From CBFGTJ01 sp965651815 (GTDB lineage: Bacteria; Actinomycetota; Acidimicrobiia; Acidimicrobiales; Microtrichaceae): a stretch of DNA of 18,935 nt. Below are positions 6,862 through 14,379 of this stretch, piece by piece. Each line of letters opens with the position of its first letter. The first letter of the stretch is position 1. The DNA lies in NCBI GenBank assembly GCA_965651815.1, contig CBFGTJ010000045.1, positions 1 through 18,935 of the forward strand, given 5' to 3'. A program made the translations under genes and the position numbers. The notes beneath the pieces are model-generated. The model was not told where the DNA came from, made no database searches, and saw nothing but the letters and a program-made list of their open reading frames with translations.

Positions 6862-7355
6862 CGGTGGTGCTGTACCCCGGGTCGTTCGACCCGATCCACA
6901 ACGGGCACGTCGAGATCGTCGAGACCGCGGCGCGCCTGTTCGACCGCGTCGTCGTCGCGGCGATGCGGAACCCGCAGAAGGGTGAGCCGCTGTTCACCCT
7001 GGAGGAGCGCCAGGAGCTCATCGAGGACTCCCTCGCGCACCTCGACAACGTCGCGGTCACGATGTTCTCGTCACTGGTGGTCGACCTCGCGAAGGAGGTC
7101 GGCGCCCACTTCATCATCAAGGGCCTCCGGGCGGTGTCGGACTTCGAGTCCGAGCTGCAGATGGCCCAGATGAACCGCTCGATCTCCGGCGTGGACACCC
7201 TGTTCATCCCGTCCGCGTCGAGGAACTCCTTCCTGGCCTCGAAACTGATCCGGGAAGTGGCACGATTCGGGGGCGACGTGACGACCATGGTCCCCGCCCC
7301 TGTCGCCAACCGACTCAAGGTGAAGTACCCGACGAACCGGCAGGACCTCGGCTGA
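6858..7355 (+). CDS. coaD: Phosphopantetheine adenylyltransferase
   Basis: Cytosolic nucleotidyltransferase that transfers AMP from ATP to 4'-phosphopantetheine, the penultimate step of coenzyme A synthesis. It has 165 residues, the normal length. The GSFDPIHNGH motif (8-17) supplies the nucleotide-binding histidines, and IIKGLRAVSDFESELQMAQM (86-105) is the substrate-binding block. Lys88 replaces the enterobacterial Arg, as in mycobacterial CoaD. FLASKLIREVARFGGDV is the usual ATP-phosphate helix. The GTG at 6858 overlaps the rsmD stop and has a strong GGAGG at 6846-6850, seven bases upstream. Its product feeds the phosphopantetheine arm of the ACP encoded about 1.6 kb downstream. Confidence 0.96.
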   Translation: MTVVLYPGSFDPIHNGHVEIVETAARLFDRVVVAAMRNPQKGEPLFTLEERQELIEDSLAHLDNVAVTMFSSLVVDLAKEVGAHFIIKGLRAVSDFESELQMAQMNRSISGVDTLFIPSASRNSFLASKLIREVARFGGDVTTMVPAPVANRLKVKYPTNRQDLG

Positions 7356-7401
7356 CGACGCTGCGCACCTCTGCGATGGGCACCACTGCCATGGAGAGCC
7401 A

Positions 7402-8031
7402 ATGAGTCCCCGAGCCTTCGACGAGCTGGACCAGCGGTCCGGCGGGCGCCAGCCACGCGAGCGGCGCCGTGACGCGCCCGATGCGCAGTACCGGGCGCCC
7501 GAGGCGGAGGAGATCCTCCGGCGGGTGATCGACATCATCGACAGCTCGCCGGGCATGCCCATGTCGGCGTCGGTGCGCGTCAACAAGGAGGAGGTCCTCG
7601 AGCTGCTCGAGGAGGCGGTGTCCCGCCTGCCCGACGAGCTCCGCTCCGCCCGGTGGCTGCTCAAGGAGCGCGAGGAGTTCCGCGCACGGTCGCGGCGCGA
7701 GGCCGACGAGCTCATCGCCGAGGCCAAGGCGAGGGTCGCCCACATGGTGCAGCGCCAGGAGGTCGTGAAGGCCGCCGAGCAGCGCGCCGCGCAGATCATC
7801 GAGGACGCCGAGGCCGCCGCGCGGCGCATGCGGCGCGAGACCGAGGACTACTGCGACCAGAAGCTGGCCAGCTTCGAGAACGTGCTGGCCCGCATCTCCA
7901 AGACCGTGGCCGCCGGTCGGCAGCGCCTCTCCGCGCCGACCATCGAGGAGGCCGAGCTCGGTGGGCGCGAGGAACCCGGGACCGGTTCCACGCCAGCGGC
8001 GAAGCCGCCCGTGTTCGACCAGGACCGTTGA
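7402..8031 (+). CDS. SepIVA-like DivIVA-family coiled-coil protein
   Basis: A 209-residue cytosolic protein. After a basic, disordered N-terminus (1-30) come EEILRRVIDIIDSSPGMPMS (36-55) and VRVNKEEVLELLEEAVSRLP (58-77), which resemble the N-terminal region of mycobacterial SepIVA (Rv2927c). A long Ala/Glu/Arg-rich coiled coil follows (about 80-170), ending VVKAAEQRAAQIIEDAEAAA and YCDQKLASFENVLARISKTV, again matching SepIVA (YVDNKLAEFEEFL). SepIVA is needed for mycobacterial septation, and the neighbour order (DUF177, then rnc, downstream) is the same. This copy is shorter, with less coiled coil between the conserved ends. ATP synthase b-subunit annotation would be a coiled-coil artefact: there is no membrane segment. 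A GGAGAG sequence lies four bases before the ATG, and the stop overlaps the next start as TTGA. Confidence 0.8.
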   Translation: MSPRAFDELDQRSGGRQPRERRRDAPDAQYRAPEAEEILRRVIDIIDSSPGMPMSASVRVNKEEVLELLEEAVSRLPDELRSARWLLKEREEFRARSRREADELIAEAKARVAHMVQRQEVVKAAEQRAAQIIEDAEAAARRMRRETEDYCDQKLASFENVLARISKTVAAGRQRLSAPTIEEAELGGREEPGTGSTPAAKPPVFDQDR

Positions 8032-8573
8032 CGCGTTCGCCGCTCCGCATCGGCGTCGCCGAGCTGCGGCGCCGGCCGGGCAACCAGCAGCAGGTGCAGC
8101 GGGTGGTCGAGGTCGGCGGCGTCGCGGTGTCCACCGCGGAGGTGCCCGAGGACGCCGAGGTGGTCGTCGAGGTCACCCTCGAGTCGCTCACCGACGGGGT
8201 GCGGGCACGCGGCGTGGTCCGGGTGCCGTGGGAGGGCGCCTGCCGCCGCTGCCTCGGTCCCACCGGCGGGGTCATCGAGATGTCCGTCGACGAGGTCTAC
8301 AAGGACCAGCCCGACGAGGGTGAGACGCTCCCGGTGGAGGGCGACTCGATCGACCTGGGCCCGGTGGTGCACGACGCGACGGTGCTGGCCCTGCCGCTCG
8401 CACCGCTGTGCGGGCCCGACTGCGCGGGTCCGGACCCCGAGCAGTTCCCGGTCCGCACCCCTGGCCCGGACGACGGGGTCGCCGACGGCGAGGACGAGGC
8501 CGCGGAACGGCCGATCGATCCCCGCTGGGCCGCCCTGGAGCAGCTCCGCTTCGACTCCGGTGGCGACGAGTAG
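8028..8573 (+). CDS. DUF177 (YceD-family) zinc-ribbon protein
   Basis: A 181-residue member of the DUF177/YceD family, the near-universal neighbour of rpmF. In plants and E. coli the family is linked to 23S rRNA accumulation or ribosome assembly. The N-terminal SPLRIGVAELRRRPG is the conserved opening, which is why I take the TTG at 8028 (overlapping the upstream stop as TTGA) rather than later GTG codons. The core has VxVTLESLTDGVRARGVVRVPW, then CRRC (C72, C75) and a second half-site CGPDC (C128, C132), probably one zinc site. It ends with an acidic stretch and IDPRWAALEQLRF. The rpmF promoter hexamer begins two bases after its stop codon. Confidence 0.88.
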   Translation: MTRSPLRIGVAELRRRPGNQQQVQRVVEVGGVAVSTAEVPEDAEVVVEVTLESLTDGVRARGVVRVPWEGACRRCLGPTGGVIEMSVDEVYKDQPDEGETLPVEGDSIDLGPVVHDATVLALPLAPLCGPDCAGPDPEQFPVRTPGPDDGVADGEDEAAERPIDPRWAALEQLRFDSGGDE

Positions 8574-8574
8574 C

Positions 8575-8580
8575 TAGGAT
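8575..8580 (+). promoter_or_regulatory. Putative -10 element of rpmF
   Basis: TAGGAT, two bases after the DUF177 stop, fits TANNNT. Transcription from about 8587 would give a leader of about 66 nt containing a short hairpin (CGCCC 8599-8603, GGGCG 8608-8612). A weak TTCGAC lies 19 bp upstream. Confidence 0.4.
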
Positions 8581-8652
8581 CGGACGTCCCGCGTTCGGCG
8601 CCCGACCGGGCGTGACCGACCGCCGCGCCACTCCTGACTGCAGAGACGACCA

Positions 8653-8832
8653 ATGGCTGTTCCGAAGAAGAAGACCTCGAAGTCCAAGAGCCGCAGCCGC
8701 CGCGCTGCGAACTGGACCCTCAAGCCGGCGCCGCGCAGCACCTGCCCGCGCTGCAGCGCCGTGAAGCTGCCGCACGTCGTCTGCGGGAACTGCGGCTGGT
8801 ACGGCGGCCGCCAGGCGATCGACGTCGACTGA
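8653..8832 (+). CDS. rpmF: 50S ribosomal protein L32
   Basis: A 59-residue large-subunit ribosomal protein. The MAVPKKKTSKSKSRSRRA opening is diagnostic of L32, as is the zinc ribbon CPRC (C31, C34) and CGNC (C44, C47), so this is the zinc-binding C+ form. The ATG at 8653 is the only plausible start; the Shine-Dalgarno is weak (AGAGA). It follows DUF177, the classical yceD-rpmF pair, with its own probable promoter. A perfect hairpin 24 bp after the stop probably ends its transcript. Confidence 0.97.
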   Translation: MAVPKKKTSKSKSRSRRAANWTLKPAPRSTCPRCSAVKLPHVVCGNCGWYGGRQAIDVD

Positions 8833-8856
8833 CGCCCGCCGGTTCGCGTGGCGCCC

Positions 8857-8880
8857 GGTGGTCGCCGGGGCGCGACCACC
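8857..8880 (+). terminator. Hairpin between rpmF and acpP
   Basis: GGTGGTCGC (8857-8865), a 6-nt loop, then GCGACCACC (8872-8880): a perfect 9-bp stem. No T-run follows, as is common for terminators in high-GC Actinomycetota. Its place between the rpmF stop and the acpP promoter supports a terminator or attenuator. Confidence 0.6.
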
Positions 8881-8887
8881 CGAACGG

Positions 8888-8893
8888 TACAGT
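8888..8893 (+). promoter_or_regulatory. Putative -10 element of acpP
   Basis: TACAGT, eight bases after the hairpin, is one of the best TANNNT matches here. Transcription would start near 8900, leaving a leader of about 50 nt. Its -35 position falls inside the hairpin and shows no TTGACA-like sequence. Confidence 0.5.
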
Positions 8894-8905
8894 GACCGAC
8901 GTTCA

Positions 8906-8923
8906 GGGGTGTCCACGCACCCC
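8906..8923 (+). other. Small stem-loop in the acpP leader
   Basis: GGGGTG (8906-8911) and CACCCC (8918-8923) form a perfect 6-bp stem with a 6-nt loop, close to the predicted mRNA 5' end. An AGGAG (8932-8936) follows, but 13 nt from the GTG start. It may stabilise the message; no riboswitch class is recognised. Confidence 0.35.
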
Positions 8924-8949
8924 GTAGACCCAGGAGACCGAGATCCACC

Positions 8950-9237
8950 GTGCCAGCCGAGACGGACGCCAGTGAGGGCAAGATCGACCGAGACCGCGTG
9001 CTGGACGTCATCCGCGAGCAGCTCGCCGAGATCCTCGAGGTCGACGCCGCCGGCATCGGCGAGGGGGACTCGTTCACCGAGGACCTGCACCTGGGGTCGC
9101 TGGAGTTGATCGAGCTCGTCGAGGCGATCGAGCAGGAGTTCGCCGAGCACCGGGAGGACTTCCGGATCGAGGACGAGGATCTCGAGGACCTGAAGTCGGT
9201 GCGGGATGCCGTCGACTACGTCGTCGCGAGACTCTGA
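8950..9237 (+). CDS. acpP: Acyl carrier protein with an atypical GSL site
   Basis: A 95-residue acidic four-helix carrier protein. Helix I is DVIREQLAEILEVD (19-32). DSFTEDLHLGSLELIELVEAIEQEF (40-64) covers loop I and helix II, with Ser50 as the phosphopantetheine attachment site. The usual DSL is GSL here: the Asp before the serine, which contributes to recognition by AcpS, is Gly. The C-terminal EDEDLEDLKSVRDAVDYV matches ACP helices III-IV. The start is a GTG; AGGAG lies 13 nt away, so the exact start is less sure, but a GTG at 8998 would remove part of helix I. The plsX-fab genes that often separate rpmF and acpP are absent. Its 3' end overlaps rnc by 32 nt. It may be the fatty-acid ACP or a dedicated carrier. 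Confidence 0.82.
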   Translation: MPAETDASEGKIDRDRVLDVIREQLAEILEVDAAGIGEGDSFTEDLHLGSLELIELVEAIEQEFAEHREDFRIEDEDLEDLKSVRDAVDYVVARL

Positions 9238-10021
9238 GGTCACCGCCGTCGACCCCCGCGACGACCTCTGTGACCTGCTGGCCTACCGGTTCGCCGACCC
9301 GGAGCTCCTGGAGCTCGCCCTCCGGCACCGCTCCTGGTGCGCCGAGAACGGCGCCGTTCCCTCCAACGAGCGGCTCGAGTTCCTCGGCGACGCGGTGCTC
9401 GGCCTGGTGGTGACCGACCACCTGTACCGGGCCGCACCCGAGACGAGCGAAGGCGTCCTCGCCCGGCACCGCTCCGAGCTCGTGAGCGCCGCCGCGCTCG
9501 CCGCGGTGGCGCGGTCCGTCCGCCTCGGGGCCGCGCTCGCGCTCGGCAAGGGCGAGGAGGCGACCGGCGGGCGGGAGAAGACCTCGATCCTCGCCGACGG
9601 CATGGAGGCCGTGATCGGCGCGGTGTACCTCGACGGCGGGCTCGGCGCGGCGACGACGCTGGTGCTCCACCTGCTCGAGGACCGGATCGAGGAGGTGCTC
9701 CACGGCGGCCTCGCGAGCGACCACAAGTCCCGCCTCCAGGAGCTCGCCGCCCGCCGCTTCGGCCAGCTGCCCCGGTACGTGCTGCGCGACGAGGGCCCCG
9801 AGCACGAGAAGCAGTTCTGGGCCCGCGTCGAGCTCGCCGGCCGGGCGTGGGGTGAGGGGAGCGGCCGCACCAAGAAGCAGGCGGAGCAGGCCGCGGCCCG
9901 CCACGCCTACGAGCGCCTCGAGCAGGAGCCGCCCGAACCCACCGGCGACGAGCCGGCGGAGCTGTCCAGCGCCGGCAGCGGCGCCCCGACGAGTACGACG
10001 CAGGGAGAACCACATGCCTGA
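9206..10021 (+). CDS. rnc: Ribonuclease III
   Basis: Double-strand-specific endoribonuclease that processes the 30S rRNA precursor and structured mRNAs. The chosen ATG at 9206 gives 271 residues and overlaps acpP; no other ATG/GTG lies between it and the conserved LLAYRFADPELLELALRHRS. The catalytic domain holds NERLEFLGDAVL (54-65; E55, E58, D62) and ADGMEAVIGAVYLDG (130-144; D131, E134), so all metal ligands are intact. A C-terminal dsRNA-binding domain (172-238) starts DHKSRLQELAARR and ends with the basic RTKKQAEQAAARHAY helix. A Pro/Glu/Ser-rich tail of about 30 residues follows. Its stop overlaps the next gene by 8 nt. Confidence 0.95.
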   Translation: MPSTTSSRDSEVTAVDPRDDLCDLLAYRFADPELLELALRHRSWCAENGAVPSNERLEFLGDAVLGLVVTDHLYRAAPETSEGVLARHRSELVSAAALAAVARSVRLGAALALGKGEEATGGREKTSILADGMEAVIGAVYLDGGLGAATTLVLHLLEDRIEEVLHGGLASDHKSRLQELAARRFGQLPRYVLRDEGPEHEKQFWARVELAGRAWGEGSGRTKKQAEQAAARHAYERLEQEPPEPTGDEPAELSSAGSGAPTSTTQGEPHA

Positions 10022-10847
10022 GCTTCCGGAGCTCGAGATCCTGCGCAGGGACCTCGACCGCGAGGTCGGGGAGCGCAAGGTCAAGTCCGTCGAGGTCCCG
10101 GTGGCCGGGGTCGCCAAGCACCCCACCAAGAAGGGGCTCATCGCGGCGCTGGAGGGCGCGAAGTTCAGCGGTGTCACGCGGCGCGGGATGCTCCTGCTGT
10201 TCGGCGTGGAGGGCACCCACCTGCTGGTCATGTCGCTGGGGGAGCACAGCCGCCTGCTGCGGGCCGCGGCCAAGGACGAGGTCGCCCCGGGCACGGCGCT
10301 GATCCTCACCTTCACCCAGGGTGGGCAGCTCCGGCTGATCGACCCGAAGAAGGAGGCGGCCGTCGAGTTCCTCCCCGCCGAGGAGCTCGAGGAGCGCCAC
10401 CCCGAGCTCACCGAGCTGGGCCTCGACACCGTCGACGAGCCCATCTCCTGGACCACCTTCGGCGAGGCGCTGCTGCGCCGCGACGGCAAGCTGAAGTCGG
10501 TGCTGATGGACCCGACGTTCCTGGTCGGCATCGGCCCCATGTACTCCGACGAGATCCTCTTCCACGCCGGCCTCCGCTACGACCGGCCGACCTCCTCGCT
10601 GTCCGCCCAGGAGATCCGACGCCTCTACCGGGCCGTCGTCGAGACCGTGCACGAGGCGATCAAGCACGGTGGCACCTCGCTCGGCGAGGACGGCTGGGTC
10701 GGGCTCAACGGCGAGCCGGGCGGCTACCAGCAGTACCTCGCGGTCTACAAGCGCGACGGAGAGATGAGCCCGCGGGCGCGCGGGCCGATCGTCAAGGCCC
10801 GCTTCGGCGGCGGCTACACCTACTTCTGCGAGCAGACCCAGGTCTGA
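10014..10847 (+). CDS. Fpg/Nei-family DNA glycosylase-like protein, zinc finger lost
   Basis: A 277-residue homologue of formamidopyrimidine-DNA glycosylase, located where fpg/mutM sits in other Actinomycetota. The N-terminal catalytic PELPELE is intact: Pro2 is the Schiff-base nucleophile, Glu3 the acid/base. The H2TH region is recognisable (LMDPTFLVGIGPMYSDEILF, 164-183). Other key sites are changed: Met59 stands where the phosphate-binding catalytic Lys57 is, Pro175 replaces the Asn of VGxGNIYA, and DPRRFG reads DPKKEA. The C-terminal Cys4 zinc finger has a single Cys (C272), although the hairpin outline VYKRDG...GGGYTYFC remains. It may be a zincless-finger glycosylase of altered substrate range or a lesion-binding protein. 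AGGGAG lies six bases before the ATG. Calling it mutM would overstate the evidence. Confidence 0.82.
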   Translation: MPELPELEILRRDLDREVGERKVKSVEVPVAGVAKHPTKKGLIAALEGAKFSGVTRRGMLLLFGVEGTHLLVMSLGEHSRLLRAAAKDEVAPGTALILTFTQGGQLRLIDPKKEAAVEFLPAEELEERHPELTELGLDTVDEPISWTTFGEALLRRDGKLKSVLMDPTFLVGIGPMYSDEILFHAGLRYDRPTSSLSAQEIRRLYRAVVETVHEAIKHGGTSLGEDGWVGLNGEPGGYQQYLAVYKRDGEMSPRARGPIVKARFGGGYTYFCEQTQV

Positions 10848-10859
10848 ACGGGAGATCCC

Positions 10860-13800
10860 GTGTTCCTCAAGACGCTGCAGATCAAGGGCTTCAAGTCCTT
10901 CGCCGAGCCCGCGAACCTCGTGCTCGAGCCCGGCGTCACCGTGGTGGTCGGACCGAACGGGTCCGGCAAGTCCAACGTCGTCGATGCGATCGGCTGGGTG
11001 CTGGGCGCCCAGGCGCCGTCGACGGTGCGGTCCCAGAAGATGGACGACGTCATCTTCGCCGGCACCGCCAAGCGCCCGCCGCTGGGTCGCGCCGAGGTGT
11101 CGCTCACGATCGACAACTCGGCCCGCCAGCTGCCCATCGAGTTCACCGAGGTGACGATCACCCGCCTGCTGTTCCGCTCGGGTGACAGCGAGTACGCGAT
11201 CAACGGGGTCCCGTGCCGGCTGATCGACATCCAGGAGCTGCTGTCGGACTCGGGCGTCGGTCGCCAGCAGCACGTGATCGTCTCGCAGGGCAACATCGAC
11301 GGGGTCCTCAACGCCCGGCCCGAGGACCGGCGGCTCATCATCGAGGAGGCCGCCGGGGTCCTGAAGTACCGCCGCCGCAAGGAGCGCGCCGAGCGCCGCC
11401 TCGCCTCGACCGAGGCGAACCTGACCCGCGTCCAGGACCTGCTGCGCGAGGTCCGGCGGCAGCTCCGGCCCCTCGAGCGGCAGGCCGACGCGGCCCGCCG
11501 CCACGGTGACCTCGTCGCCGAGCTCACCGCGCTGCGGCTGCACGTCGCGGGCCGCGAGCTGCTCCGGCTCCGGTCGCAGCTCGAGGTGTCCGCACGCCAG
11601 CAGGCGGAGCTGCGGGCCCAGGACCAGGAGCTGCGCGCCGCGCTCGCGGACCTCGACGCGCGGGTCACCGCGACCGAGGCGCAGCTCTCCGCGCTCGGCC
11701 ACCGCGACGTCGGCGACGCCCTCGTGCGCTACGAGAAGCTCCGCGAGCGGGGCCGCGGGCTCCTCGCGCTGCTCTCCGAGCGGCGCCGCGGGGTGGAGCG
11801 CGAGCTCGCCTCGTCGGTCGACGCGGCGGTCATCGCGTCGCTCGAGTCGGAGCGGGCGGAGTTGCGCGCCGAGGCGGAGCAGGTCGAGCGCGACGGCGAG
11901 GCGCTCCTCGTCGACGCAGAGGCGCTCACCGAGGCCGAGGGCGAGCTCGAGGAGCGGCGCCGCCGCTTCGACGAGGACTGGGGCGACGGGGTGCCCGCCC
12001 CCAGCGGCGAGGCCTCCGAGGTGCGCGGCGAGCTCGCCGCGCTGCGCTCCGCGGTCGAGCGCACGAGCGCGGACCGCGACCAGCTCGAGCAGCGCCGGGC
12101 CGGGCTCGCGGAGCGCGTCGAGCGCCTGCAGGCGGAGCGGGTCGCCGCCGCCGAGGAGCTGGCCGCCGCGGAGCAGCAGGCGCCCGCCCTGGCCCAGCGC
12201 GCCACCGACCGCTCGGCGGCGGTGGCGGCGGCCGAGGAGGAGCTGGCGCGCGCCGAGGCGGCGGCGACCGACGCGGAGGCGGAGCACTCGGCGTGGTCCG
12301 CCCGGGTCGAGGCGCTCACCCTCGCCCTCGAGGAGGCCCGCCAACTCGCCGGCACCGAGCACCTCGCGGGGCTCGACGGCGTGCTCGGCACCCTCCTCGA
12401 CCTGGTCGAGGTCGACCCCGGTTGGGAGCAGCCGTTCGAGGCCGCCGCGGGAGAGGCCCTGGGCGCGGTCGTCGTCACCGACACCGCGGTCGCACGGCGT
12501 TGCCTCGCCGCGCTCGAGGAGGGCGACCGTCGGGGCGCGGTGCTGGCGCTGTCCGGTGCCACCGCCGTCCCCACCGGCCCACCGCCCGTCGGCGAGCCCG
12601 TGCGACGGCACGTGCGCCCGCTGCGCACCGCCGCCTCGTCGCTGCCCGTGGACCGGCTCGAGGCCGTGCTCGACGCGCTGCTGGGCTCGGCGGTGTGCGT
12701 CGACGGTGGCTGGGCGCAGGCGGCGGACCTCGCGGCCGCGCACCCGGGCTCGGTGGTCGTGACCCGCACCGGGGACCGCTTCGGCACCACGGGCTGGCGG
12801 TTGGGGGCCGCACGGTCGGGTGCGACCGGTGCCGCGCTCGAGGAGGCGACCGCACGCGCCTCGTCCTCGGAGGTCGCACGCGACGAGGCGCGCCGTGGCG
12901 TGGAGTCGGCCAGGACCGCGCTGGCCGAGGCGCGGCGCCTCGAGCAGGAGGCGGCGCGGGCGCGCGACGCGGACGAGTCCCGCCGTCGCAACCTGACCGA
13001 CACGGTGCGCCGCCTGGACAGCGACGCCGCCGAGGCTCGCTCCGAGCTCGACTCGCTGGGCGACCACCTCACCGAGCTGGTCGAGCGCCTCGAGCGCACC
13101 CGTGCGCGCGCCGAGGAGCTGGCGGAGATGCTCCCGCAGCTCGAAGCGGCCGAGGCGGAGGTGTCCTCCAGGGCCAGGGCCATGGCCGAGGCCCGGGAAG
13201 CGCTGGAGGAGCACCGGGCGCGGGTGGCGGCCGCACGCACGGACCTGGAGGTGCGCAGCGCGGCGGTGGAGGAACGGCGCCGCTACGTCACCGAGCGGCT
13301 CGCCCAGGTCGAGGAGCGCCTCTCGCGCAACGTCGCCGAGCGCGACGCCGCGGAGCAGCGGCGCGTGGAGCTCGAGGCCCGGGCCGAGGCGACCGACCGG
13401 CTGAGCAGCTTCGTGCGGTCCCGCCTCTCGGTCATCGAGGCGAACCTCTCCGAGCTGCGCGACGAGCGCCGCCGCCAGTCCGAGGAGGCCCGTGAGGTCA
13501 CCTCCCGTCTCGACGCGCTGCGTCGGGAGCGCGCCGAGGCCGAGCGCCGCCTCGAGGAGGTGCGGGCGAGGGGCCAGAAGGCCGAGATCGCGGAGGCCGA
13601 GGCGCGGATGCGGCTCGAGGCGGCCACCGAGACGCTGCGCCACGATCTCGACAGCGAGCCCGATGCCGCGATCGAGGCCGAGTGCCCGCCGCTGCCCGAG
13701 GGGGTCTCCCCGGGCGCCCGGATCCGCGAGCTCGAGCGCGAGCTGCGGATCATGGGGCCGATCAACCCCCTCGCCCTGCAGGAGTTCGAGGAACTGCAGG

Positions 13801-14360
13801 AGCGCCACTCGTTCCTGGAGGGCCAGCTCGAGGACATCCGCCAGACCCGCCGTGAGCTGGCGAAGGTGATCCGTGCGGTCGACGAGGAGATCGTCAAGGT
13901 CTTCTCCGCGGCGTACGCGGACGTCACCCAGAACTTCACGATGCTGTTCGAGACGCTGTTCCCGGGCGGCGAGGGGCGTCTCAAGCTCACCGAGCCGAAC
14001 GACCTGCTCTCCACCGGCATCGAGATCGAGGCGAAGCCGTCGGGCAAGAACGTCCGGAAGCTCTCGCTGCTCTCCGGCGGCGAGCGGTCGCTCACGGCGC
14101 TCGCGTTCCTGTTCGCGGTGTTCCGCTCCCGGCCGTCCCCGTTCTACGTGATGGACGAGGTCGAGGCAGCGCTCGACGACGTGAACCTGCACCGGTTCCT
14201 CGACCTGGTCAACGAGTTCCGTCGCACCGCCCAGCTCATCATCGTGAGCCACCAGAAGCGCACGATGGAGGCGGCGGACGTGCTCTACGGGGTCACGATG
14301 GAGCCCGGCGGCTCGTCGAAGGTCGTCTCGGAGAAGGCGACCGCGGTCCTCGAGGGCTGA
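10860..14360 (+). CDS. smc: Chromosome segregation protein SMC
   Basis: Condensin ATPase that organises and separates chromosomes with ScpA/ScpB. The 1166-residue length is typical. The head's N-lobe opens MFLKTLQIKGFKSFAEP and has Walker A GPNGSGKSN (31-39). Two long coiled coils rich in Glu/Arg/Ala (about 165-490 and 670-1000) flank a hinge (about 500-660) containing LDGVLGTLLDLVEV and GEALGAVVVTD. The C-lobe has the conserved MGPINPLALQEFEE, the ABC signature LSGGE (1071-1075) and Walker B YVMDEVEAALDD with D1099 and E1100. The start is GTG at 10860 with GGAG five bases upstream, 12 bp after the Fpg-like stop, so it belongs to the acpP-rnc transcript. Its end is 19 bp from the convergent VWA gene. 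Confidence 0.97.
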   Translation: MFLKTLQIKGFKSFAEPANLVLEPGVTVVVGPNGSGKSNVVDAIGWVLGAQAPSTVRSQKMDDVIFAGTAKRPPLGRAEVSLTIDNSARQLPIEFTEVTITRLLFRSGDSEYAINGVPCRLIDIQELLSDSGVGRQQHVIVSQGNIDGVLNARPEDRRLIIEEAAGVLKYRRRKERAERRLASTEANLTRVQDLLREVRRQLRPLERQADAARRHGDLVAELTALRLHVAGRELLRLRSQLEVSARQQAELRAQDQELRAALADLDARVTATEAQLSALGHRDVGDALVRYEKLRERGRGLLALLSERRRGVERELASSVDAAVIASLESERAELRAEAEQVERDGEALLVDAEALTEAEGELEERRRRFDEDWGDGVPAPSGEASEVRGELAALRSAVERTSADRDQLEQRRAGLAERVERLQAERVAAAEELAAAEQQAPALAQRATDRSAAVAAAEEELARAEAAATDAEAEHSAWSARVEALTLALEEARQLAGTEHLAGLDGVLGTLLDLVEVDPGWEQPFEAAAGEALGAVVVTDTAVARRCLAALEEGDRRGAVLALSGATAVPTGPPPVGEPVRRHVRPLRTAASSLPVDRLEAVLDALLGSAVCVDGGWAQAADLAAAHPGSVVVTRTGDRFGTTGWRLGAARSGATGAALEEATARASSSEVARDEARRGVESARTALAEARRLEQEAARARDADESRRRNLTDTVRRLDSDAAEARSELDSLGDHLTELVERLERTRARAEELAEMLPQLEAAEAEVSSRARAMAEAREALEEHRARVAAARTDLEVRSAAVEERRRYVTERLAQVEERLSRNVAERDAAEQRRVELEARAEATDRLSSFVRSRLSVIEANLSELRDERRRQSEEAREVTSRLDALRRERAEAERRLEEVRARGQKAEIAEAEARMRLEAATETLRHDLDSEPDAAIEAECPPLPEGVSPGARIRELERELRIMGPINPLALQEFEELQERHSFLEGQLEDIRQTRRELAKVIRAVDEEIVKVFSAAYADVTQNFTMLFETLFPGGEGRLKLTEPNDLLSTGIEIEAKPSGKNVRKLSLLSGGERSLTALAFLFAVFRSRPSPFYVMDEVEAALDDVNLHRFLDLVNEFRRTAQLIIVSHQKRTMEAADVLYGVTMEPGGSSKVVSEKATAVLEG

Positions 14361-14379
14361 CCCGAGGGCTGCGCGGACG

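Noticed and set aside
8599..8612. CGCCC/GGGCG hairpin in the rpmF leader as an autoregulatory ribosomal-protein site
   Set aside because: Only a 5-bp GC stem with a 4-nt loop, with no similarity to known ribosomal-protein leaders; noted only in the promoter entry.
11500..13600. Repeat-like periodic codons inside smc
   Set aside because: This is the heptad coiled-coil coding region of SMC (Glu/Arg/Ala codons), not a DNA repeat or recombinant insert.
9240..14252. A 1670-codon open frame on the minus strand across rnc, the Fpg-like gene and smc
   Set aside because: It is a shadow of high-GC codon usage (stop codons are rare antisense to G/C-ending codons). Its translation is low-complexity Leu/Arg/Glu/Gly repeats with no domain, while the plus strand encodes complete conserved proteins.
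14351..14373. Direct repeat CGAGGGCTG twice across the smc stop codon
   Set aside because: A nine-base repeat with no flanking mobile-element feature; likely chance or polymerase slippage.
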